The position numbers were made by a program, and so were the translations under genes. The notes beneath the pieces are model-generated. The model had not been told where the DNA came from. It saw nothing but the letters and a program-made list of their open reading frames with translations, and did not search any database. From Bacillota bacterium (lineage in GTDB: Bacteria; Bacillota; Clostridia; Acetivibrionales; DSM-1351), in the NCBI GenBank assembly GCA_023431385.1, contig JAEYWA010000113.1, positions 1-16,027 on the forward strand: a DNA stretch of 16,027 nucleotides, read 5' to 3'. Shown here piece after piece: positions 1 through 4,508 of the stretch (positions are counted from its first letter, which is position 1; every line of letters starts with the position of its first letter).

Positions 1-125
1 ACTTTGCCTCCAGCTTCCTTCAGATTCCTCGTCACCGAGGACACCCTTGCTCTTGGCTAACGGTTGGCACTATCAACCCCCGTATCGGACTTTCACCGAC
101 GAGAAAGCGCCCATGCTGGGCGCAC
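1..125 (-). mobile_element. 5' end of a group IIC intron (cut by window edge)
   Basis: On the minus strand the segment starts with GTGCGCCCAGCATGGGCG at position 125. It continues with the blocks GTGAAAGTCC, GCAAGGGTGTCC, GGTGACGAGGAATCTGAAGG and AAGCTGGAGGCAAA. These match, in the same order, the start of domain I of group IIC introns such as the Oceanobacillus iheyensis intron (remembered sequence). The GTGYG start fixes the 5' splice boundary between 126 and 125. Only the first 125 nt lie in the window; the rest of the ribozyme and any reverse transcriptase gene would lie to the left. The intron follows the tRNA-Thr terminator hairpin at once, the usual target of class C introns. Whether it is full length or active cannot be seen here. 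Confidence 0.85.
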
Positions 126-132
126 AGACAAT

Positions 133-168
133 AAAAAAGACTCTGATTTTTCAATCAAAGTCTTTTTC
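133..168 (-). terminator. Intrinsic terminator of tRNA-Thr
   Basis: On the minus strand a 10-bp stem (GACTTTGATT with AATCAGAGTC, one G-U pair) closes a GAAA tetraloop. The arms are at 153-162 and 139-148. Six T follow at 138-133, and an A-run precedes the stem. It begins directly after the CCA end of tRNA-Thr. The group IIC intron starts 8 nt beyond the T-run. Confidence 0.85.
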
Positions 169-244
169 TGGAGCTGGCGGACGGAATTGAACCCCCGACC
201 TGCTGATTACAAGTCAGCTGCTCTACCTGCTGAGCTACACCAGC
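169..244 (-). tRNA. tRNA-Thr (anticodon UGU)
   Basis: This is a complete 76-nt cloverleaf including an encoded CCA. The acceptor stem is GCTGGTG/CGCCAGC, the D stem GCTC/GAGC, the anticodon stem GCTGA/TCAGC with loop CTTGTAA (anticodon TGT), and the T loop TTCAATT. The T stem is GGGGG/CCGTC, with a G-G mismatch at 51:63 and a G-U pair at 50:64, so it is weaker than usual. The gene has its own promoter upstream (323-352) and terminator downstream. Confidence 0.95.
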
Positions 245-322
245 ACATATTAACTGCATTTGACCATCTAAACAGATGATTTTAGTACTTATCAAGCAGA
301 TGATTTGCCCAACTGCTAAAAT

Positions 323-352
323 ATAATAACATGGGTTTAAGTAAACTGTCAA
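323..352 (-). promoter_or_regulatory. Promoter of tRNA-Thr
   Basis: On the minus strand a perfect -35 box TTGACA (352-347) is followed after 18 bp by TATTAT (328-323), which carries a TGn extension. Transcription would start near 316, giving a leader of about 70 nt before the tRNA. Confidence 0.8.
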
Positions 353-407
353 CCCTTTTCTGCAGAAAATTTGTGTTGCAATTATGTTTCATGAAAAAGG
401 ATGCAAC

Positions 408-449
408 CACATTCATTTGAAATGTAATCACATCCATTTGGAAATTTGC
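408..449. repeat. Two-copy imperfect tandem repeat, 21-bp unit
   Basis: CACATTCATTTGAAATG at 408 recurs as CACATCCATTTGGAAAT at 429, a spacing of exactly 21 bp. In one minus-strand frame this reads as a duplicated hexapeptide-like motif (FQMDVI, FQMNVV). It may be a leftover of the decayed coding region to its right or a chance duplication. Confidence 0.45.
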
Positions 450-666
450 TGATTCTTTTATGCTCCAAGTCTTTCCTTTATATTTCTCATAGGCCTGCTT
501 TCCTTACTTTGTGAGATTCGAAGCTTGGTAATAGTGGGGTTAATTTTGTTGCAGCTTCAACATCTGTATTTCCAGTTCTGTAAAACCCTGCTGTACCAGC
601 AGCATTTGCAATAATGGTTGAGACTTGGTTTAGAAGGGCACCCCAGTATTTATTATTGACAATGCT
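441..666 (-). pseudogene. Decayed coding remnant, unidentified
   Basis: A stop-free minus-strand frame of 59 codons runs from 666 to the TGA at 489-487. Its composition looks protein-like, with segments such as YWGALLNQVSTIIANAAG, FYRTGNTDVEAATKL and PLLPSFESHKVRK, but there is no start codon: a TAA at 667-669 bounds it upstream. Near 500 a single-base shift joins it to a second frame reading QAYEKYKGKTWSIKESANF, which makes a natural continuation. This suggests an old gene broken by at least one frameshift and missing its beginning. I do not recognise the family. The second frame stays open to 282 but there overlaps the tRNA-Thr promoter, so the lower boundary given is a guess. Confidence 0.4.
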
Positions 667-1006
667 TTATATGATGAAAACCTGTGCTTTATGATATGAA
701 TAAGAAAACAGGTTCAAGTACAGTCAGGTCAATACATTCAGTAGGGTATTTTTCCCTACAATTAGTAGGGTGTTTTGTATGCCCTATTCTTTAAATGCCT
801 ACAGTCATGTGCAATAGAAGCAATTATCCTTGTACAGCCTGAAATTAAATATTTCACATTCAATACTATCTTTGAGGCTATAATGCTAATTTCAGCAAGA
901 AGATGGAAGTTGCTGAAGGTAACTATTTTTTACATATGCTTGACTTAATCAATTACATAATATACCATCAGCTTGTATGTGTTTGGCTTTAACAAGTTTG
1001 TGATGT
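667..1006. other. Non-coding stretch with inverted repeats
   Basis: No convincing gene is seen. AACCTGT (679-685) and ACAGGTT (708-714) form an inverted repeat. GTAGGG (741-746), CCCTAC (754-759) and GTAGGG (765-770) form three arms that allow two mutually exclusive hairpins, the second followed by TGTTTTGT. Nothing ties either structure to a gene; the first VOC gene begins only 250 bp further on. Confidence 0.4.
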
Positions 1007-1021
1007 GAGGGGACAATTATT

Positions 1022-1363
1022 ATTAAGCTATGTGGTGTATGCATAATTACAAATGATGTACCAAAGTTAGTGGATTTCTACAAGGCAGTTTTTGGAGTTG
1101 AACCAGAAGGTGACTCTATTCACTCAGCATTTGATAGTATGCAGCTTGCAATTTGGAACCCTGGCAATATTGAGATATCCAGTATAAAAAATATATCATT
1201 AATGTATTTTGTTGATAATGCAGACTATGAATATGAGAAACTAAGCTGTATATGGAATATTAAGGATTTAACAAAACCTAGAATAGAGCCTTGGGGAGTA
1301 AAAGCTTTCACTTTCAAAGACCCTGAAGGGAATGAAGTAAATTTTCTTGAAAAGTTAAAATAA
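1022..1363 (+). CDS. VOC (glyoxalase-fold) family protein, probable ATT start
   Basis: This is a small single-domain VOC protein of about 113 residues. The fold is recognisable from TNDVPKLVDFYKAVFGVEP near the N-terminus and EPWGVKAFTFKDPEGNEVNF near the C-terminus, a pattern shared by glyoxalase/bleomycin-resistance/dioxygenase relatives. The substrate is unknown. The only conventional start is GTG at 1070, which would cut off the first strand of the fold and has no ribosome binding site. The frame is open further upstream and reads KLCGVCIITNDV, aligning residue for residue with the N-terminus of the VOC protein at 2594-2941 (MNLGEVCIETNDV). At the position of that Met stands ATT (1022), 9 nt after a strong GAGGGG (1007-1012). 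The gene therefore either starts at ATT or has lost its ATG by point mutation. It lies 42 nt before the next VOC gene and is probably co-transcribed with it. Confidence 0.7.
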   Translation: MKLCGVCIITNDVPKLVDFYKAVFGVEPEGDSIHSAFDSMQLAIWNPGNIEISSIKNISLMYFVDNADYEYEKLSCIWNIKDLTKPRIEPWGVKAFTFKDPEGNEVNFLEKLK

Positions 1364-1405
1364 TCAGCTATGGTGGACATGTAATTAAACAAACAGGAGG
1401 ACAAT

Positions 1406-1777
1406 ATGTTAGCTACTCATTTATATTTTAATGGGCAATGCAGGGAAGCAATTGAACTATATGTAAAAGCATTTAATGCCACTATCAAAACTATTATGAC
1501 AAATCCTGGGCAAGAGGAACTTGTTATCCATGCTGAAATACTCATTCATAATCAACTACTAATGTTAAATGATTTTGGTGATAAAGATGGCTATTCTAAG
1601 TCAGGTGGGTATCAATTAGCAGTTAGCTTTGATAGTGAAGATGATTTGAAAAACGCTTACTCAGTTATGAAAGATGGCAGCACAACAATTTCACCTATGC
1701 AGGCAGCAGATTATAGTCCCTGTGTAGTCAGATTTGTTGATAAGTTTGATGTCAGATGGGGATTTTGGGCAAATTAA
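1406..1777 (+). CDS. PhnB-like VOC family protein
   Basis: A complete protein of 123 residues, starting at ATG after AGGAGG at a 6-nt distance. The opening LATHLYFNGQCREAIELYVKAF and the ending VVRFVDKFDVRWGFWAN are typical of the PhnB/YjdN-like branch of the VOC superfamily (often labelled 3-demethylubiquinone-9 methyltransferase-like, a misleading name). These small dimeric proteins bind metals or small molecules, and most have no proven function. It follows the preceding VOC gene closely on the same strand. Its TAA (1775-1777) overlaps the stop of a degraded minus-strand frame. No terminator was found downstream. The family call is firm; any specific activity is not. Confidence 0.85.
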   Translation: MLATHLYFNGQCREAIELYVKAFNATIKTIMTNPGQEELVIHAEILIHNQLLMLNDFGDKDGYSKSGGYQLAVSFDSEDDLKNAYSVMKDGSTTISPMQAADYSPCVVRFVDKFDVRWGFWAN

Positions 1778-1872
1778 ATCTTAGGTACAACAGGAGCAAA
1801 ACAAGTAATCATCTGCTTTACAATGTACTTTCTATCTCCTACAACCGTCAAATCCTTGGGAATATTGTATTC
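1774..1872 (-). other. Short open frame, possible gene remnant
   Basis: A minus-strand frame without start codon runs for 32 codons to TAA at 1776-1774. It reads EYNIPKDLTVVGDRKYIVKQ followed by MITCFAPVVPKI. The residue mix looks coding, and it lies just downstream of the decayed recombinase on the same strand. It could be the tail of a small element-encoded protein. I do not recognise it, and its length makes chance possible. Confidence 0.25.
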
Positions 1873-1900
1873 TTAATAGCAGCTGATTTCTAAGTGTTTG

Positions 1901-2590
1901 TCATTTTCTCTTTTTGTTTACTGTCAGCTTGGTATTGTTTTTTGAAATACTTGTCAGCAGGTCATAGTACTCAAATCCAACATGAAGGTCATGCCAATAG
2001 AGGTTTGCATAATGTTCCACCATATCCAGACTGCTATGCCCTAAGATGTGCATTAGTTTGATACTGTCTCCACCTCTCAATATCCAGTTCTTGGCATAAG
2101 TGTTTCAAAACAAATGTGAGTTACCATCACTGTCCAGACCTCTCTTTTAGATGTATGTCTTAATATTATGGGTAACTGTTGTAGGGTATAACTGCTTATC
2201 ATCTTCTGATGGAAAGAGGAAGTCATTAGGCTCTTCACCCCTTTCCTCAAGCCAATCCTGCAACACCTTCTTGAGAATTTGGGATATGGGAATGTACTGG
2301 AGTTTCTTGCTCTTGGTGTGCCTGTAAGTGATGAAATTTCCATCCCAATCTATATCTTTGATAAGAATGTTAATCAGAGTACCAACCCTGCACCCAGTTC
2401 CCACAAAAAGTTTATAATTATCATGTCCTGAGTCCCTGAAAATTGTACTTGGATGGCTTCTTTGTAAGTATTGACAATTGGTCATTGGTATAAACATCTT
2501 TTGGCTATTCCTGTGTTTCCAACATATGAATTTTGAAAGATGGGAAGTAGCTTTTCTCTAAAGACCAAAATGGTTTATAGTTCGATTATG
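1901..2590 (-). pseudogene. Decayed tyrosine recombinase (phage-type integrase)
   Basis: Reading from 2590 to 1901 with frame changes gives most of an integrase catalytic region. FWSLEKSYFPSFKIHMLE is followed by a TAG, then PKDVYTNDQLSILTKKPSKY and NFQGLR. Two frameshifts lead through DMIIINFL to VGTGCRVGTLINILIKDIDW (first catalytic Arg, in GCRVG), and then HTKSKKLQYIPI (beta-hairpin Lys). An in-frame TAA follows at 2149-2147. The HxxR box comes next as HLF-stop-NTYAKNW, with TGA where CGA (Arg) is expected, and then ILGHSSLDMVEHYANL to the natural TGA at 1903-1901. The nucleophile Tyr is still readable. Three nonsense codons, two frameshifts and loss of the N-terminal domain make it dead. 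It abuts the VOC gene at 2594. It is the clearest sign of a former integrated element between the two tRNA genes. Confidence 0.88.
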
Positions 2591-2593
2591 TAA

Positions 2594-2941
2594 TTACTTT
2601 GGTAAACTTCTGAAGTAAATATGATTTCCGTCCGGGTCGCAAAAATGCATGTTCTTTGCTCCCCACGGCTGTAGCTTAGGAGCATCAATAATATGTATTC
2701 CCAGGTCCAATAACCTCTTATATTCTTCATCAACATCGTCAACAGTAAAAGCTAGACTGATATTCTCATTATGGTTATTTTTTTGCTTTCCGTTATTATA
2801 CACTGTCAAGGTAGTACCCTCCGTTATGATAAACTGGTGTACTGCATCCTTGCAATCTGAAGATATATTTAAGATCTCCCTATAGAAATCGGAAATTTTA
2901 ACTACATCATTTGTCTCTATGCAAACCTCTCCCAGATTCAT
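2594..2941 (-). CDS. VOC (glyoxalase-fold) family protein
   Basis: A complete protein of 115 residues, starting at ATG after AAGGAG at good spacing. The VOC pattern is clear: VCIETNDVVKISDFYREILNI at the start, SLAFTVDDVDEEYKRLLDLGI in the middle, and LQPWGAKNMHFCDPDGNHIYF at the end. It is a paralogue of the protein at 1022-1363, with the same TNDV/DFY and PWG-K/DP-GN blocks, but lies on the opposite strand. Relatives include glyoxalases, fosfomycin- and bleomycin-binding proteins and many of unknown role, and no residue here allows a choice. Its end lies only 3 bp from the recombinase remnant. A 13-bp-arm palindrome lies about 80 bp upstream of its start. Confidence 0.85.
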   Translation of the reverse strand: MNLGEVCIETNDVVKISDFYREILNISSDCKDAVHQFIITEGTTLTVYNNGKQKNNHNENISLAFTVDDVDEEYKRLLDLGIHIIDAPKLQPWGAKNMHFCDPDGNHIYFRSLPK

Positions 2942-3022
2942 GTTTATCTCCTTTTGATAAGTTATATCTGATAGTTTTCAGTCATTTTATTAATCTTATC
3001 ATACCAAGCAGGAAGGCTGATT

Positions 3023-3052
3023 ATCATATTTTATATATTTATAAAATATGAT
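3023..3052. repeat. Perfect AT-rich palindrome upstream of the VOC gene
   Basis: ATCATATTTTATA (3023-3035) and TATAAAATATGAT (3040-3052) are perfect 13-bp inverted arms around TATT. There is only one G-C pair per arm, so a terminator is unlikely. It lies between the tRNA-Val terminator and the VOC gene at 2594-2941 and could be an operator or a recombination trace. Confidence 0.55.
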
Positions 3053-3087
3053 TTGGTTAGGCTGAATCCTTGGTTTTCATAGCAAAA

Positions 3088-3118
3088 CAAAAAACTGACT
3101 TGCTAAACACAAGCCAGT
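3088..3118 (-). terminator. Intrinsic terminator of tRNA-Val
   Basis: On the minus strand ACTGGCTTG (3118-3110) pairs with CAAGTCAGT (3102-3094), with one G-U pair, around a 7-nt loop. The stem is flanked by an A-run before and a run of six T after (3093-3088). It lies about 30 nt beyond the CCA end of tRNA-Val. Confidence 0.85.
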
Positions 3119-3147
3119 TTTTTGTCTTACTGGATCAACCAGCGCTA

Positions 3148-3223
3148 TGGTGGGAACTATAGGGCTCGAACCTATGACCCTCTGCTTGTAAGGCAGATGC
3201 TCTCCCAGCTGAGCTAAGCTCCC
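3148..3223 (-). tRNA. tRNA-Val (anticodon UAC)
   Basis: A complete 76-nt cloverleaf with encoded CCA. The acceptor stem is GGGAGCT/AGTTCCC, the D stem GCTC/GAGC, the anticodon stem TCTGC/GCAGA with loop CTTACAA (anticodon TAC), and the T arm ATAGG-TTCGAGC-CCTAT is fully paired. The 3' end faces the accessory stretch with the dead recombinase, the orientation expected if this tRNA had served as an attachment site. No second copy of its 3' end is seen in the window. Confidence 0.96.
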
Positions 3224-3296
3224 ACAGGTACACAGTTTATTACCTTCAAGCCTCTTATTTCTAAATATTGAGGCCATTGTATTTCCTGTAAGAGGT

Positions 3297-3326
3297 ATTA
3301 TAGCACAGTTATTTTTAAGAAGTCAA
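3297..3326 (-). promoter_or_regulatory. Promoter of tRNA-Val
   Basis: On the minus strand TTGACT (3326-3321), 18 bp, then a perfect TATAAT (3302-3297) with a TGn extension. It lies about 75 bp upstream of the tRNA 5' end. Confidence 0.85.
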
Positions 3327-3466
3327 CCTTATTTAGCCGGGATTTTTTTGTGAACATATGTAATTTTAATGCTTTATTACCCATTTCCTCCTGTTTTTTT
3401 GCTGGAAAAACTGTATAATAAAAAATATGACTGCGGCATTTATAACAAACGACTAATATATATCAT

Positions 3467-3475
3467 TGTTATAAT
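3467..3475 (+). promoter_or_regulatory. Candidate extended -10 promoter of deoD
   Basis: TGTTATAAT (3467-3475) is an extended -10 element, but no good -35 box lies 16-18 bp upstream. A second TATAAT at 3414-3419 is equally lacking a -35 box. One of the two probably starts the deoD transcript. Confidence 0.35.
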
Positions 3476-3550
3476 GTTTTACAATCTGGATAAAATAAGG
3501 TTGGTTTGCTGCGGGCGTGATAAATTATTATATTATTGGAGGGAAAATGT

Positions 3551-4261
3551 ATGACAATTCCAACACCCCATATTTACGTAAACGAGCAAGGTATAATAGC
3601 TGAAACAGTATTAATGCCTGGAGACCCTCTCCGTGCAAAATTTATTGCAGAAACATATCTGGAAAATCCTGTTCAATTTAATACAGTAAGAAATATGTTC
3701 GGATATACAGGAACCTACAAGGGCAAGAAAATTTCTATAATGGGCTCCGGAATGGGTATGCCGTCCATTGGCATTTATTCTTATGAACTTATACATTTCT
3801 ACGGAGTTAAAAATATAATCCGAATAGGCTCCTGTGGTGCTATTCAGGAGGATTTAAAAATAAGAGATATAGTTATAGGCATATCAGCTTCTACAAATTC
3901 AAACTATGCGACACAGTATGATCTTCCAGGAACTTTCGCGCCAACAGCCTCCTGGGATTTAGTAAAAAAAGCAGTAGATATTGCAGATCAAAAGGGTATC
4001 CCTACAAGAGTCGGTAACATTCTTTCATCCGATATTTTCTATGATGATGACCCGGATACATGGAGAAAATGGGCTAAGATGGGCGTATTGGCAATAGAGA
4101 TGGAGGCAGCTGCACTATATATGAACGCAGCACGTGCCGGAGTAAATGCTCTCTGTGTTTTAACAGTTTCGGACTCATTGGTATCTCATGAGGTTACAAC
4201 CGCCGAAGAACGTCAAACCTCTTTTACCAATATGATGGAAATTGCACTGGAGCTCGCTTAA
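3551..4261 (+). CDS. deoD: Purine nucleoside phosphorylase, DeoD type
   Basis: Cytosolic hexameric enzyme of purine salvage that splits purine (deoxy)nucleosides with phosphate into base and (deoxy)ribose-1-phosphate. With the start at 3551 it has 236 residues, the usual DeoD length. The open frame reaches back to 3536, but GGAGGG at 3538-3543 lies 7 nt before 3551 and settles the start. Visible family motifs are GDPLRAK (residues 24-30, phosphate binding), GYTGTYKGKK, MGSGMGMPS (64-72), RIGSCGA (91-97), AIEMEAAALY (181-190, ribose and base contacts) and TVSDSL with the catalytic Asp near 208. All key positions look intact. The gene stands alone; no deoxyribose operon partners (deoC, deoB) are adjacent. 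Confidence 0.95.
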   Translation: MTIPTPHIYVNEQGIIAETVLMPGDPLRAKFIAETYLENPVQFNTVRNMFGYTGTYKGKKISIMGSGMGMPSIGIYSYELIHFYGVKNIIRIGSCGAIQEDLKIRDIVIGISASTNSNYATQYDLPGTFAPTASWDLVKKAVDIADQKGIPTRVGNILSSDIFYDDDPDTWRKWAKMGVLAIEMEAAALYMNAARAGVNALCVLTVSDSLVSHEVTTAEERQTSFTNMMEIALELA

Positions 4262-4347
4262 ACTTGTTATTGCGTTATATCATAATATTACAAAAATTTG
4301 ATAAACAGATAATTAATGATTGAATATTTGGAATAGTGAAATGATAT

Positions 4348-4386
4348 GTGAAATTATTTGTCTAGCCTATAGACAGGTAATTTCAC
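4348..4386. repeat. 17-bp hairpin between deoD and the LTA-synthase-like gene
   Basis: GTGAAATTATTTGTCTA (4348-4364) pairs with TAGACAGGTAATTTCAC (4370-4386), including two G-U pairs on the plus-strand RNA, around the 5-nt loop GCCTA. There is no immediate T-run (T-rich sequence begins about 15 nt later), so it is not a standard terminator. It may end the deoD transcript or stabilise its 3' end. Confidence 0.6.
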
Positions 4387-4443
4387 ACTATTTCATACAA
4401 TTTTACTTTTTTATTACAAATATTAATTATTCTTAACAATACT

Positions 4444-4471
4444 TTTACATTAAATATTACTTTGGTATAAT
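4444..4471 (+). promoter_or_regulatory. Promoter of the LTA-synthase-like gene
   Basis: TTTACA (4444-4449), 16 bp, then TATAAT (4466-4471) preceded by TTGG. This is a good vegetative promoter about 38 bp before the start codon. Confidence 0.7.
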
Positions 4472-4508
4472 CTATTGGTTATCAAATCAATGGAAGCTGG
4501 GAAGATAA

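Noticed and set aside
64..352. Overlapping plus and minus reading frames of 65-71 codons across tRNA-Thr
   Set aside because: They run through the tRNA, its terminator and the intron end; the translations are shadows of RNA sequence.
282..440. Continuation of the decayed minus-strand frame down to 282
   Set aside because: It overlaps the strong tRNA-Thr promoter and a short tandem repeat, so its openness there is not evidence of coding.
780..1000. Minor open frames before the first VOC gene
   Set aside because: They are short, without start and ribosome binding site, and have no recognisable protein pattern.
2077..2343. 88-codon minus-strand frame overlapping the recombinase remnant
   Set aside because: It is in another frame than the integrase blocks and its translation has no family features.
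3148..3223. Attachment-site duplication of the tRNA-Val or tRNA-Thr 3' end
   Set aside because: I looked for a second copy of either tRNA 3' end within the window and found none.
3077..3277. 66-codon minus-strand frame over tRNA-Val
   Set aside because: It reads through the tRNA and its terminator; no independent support.
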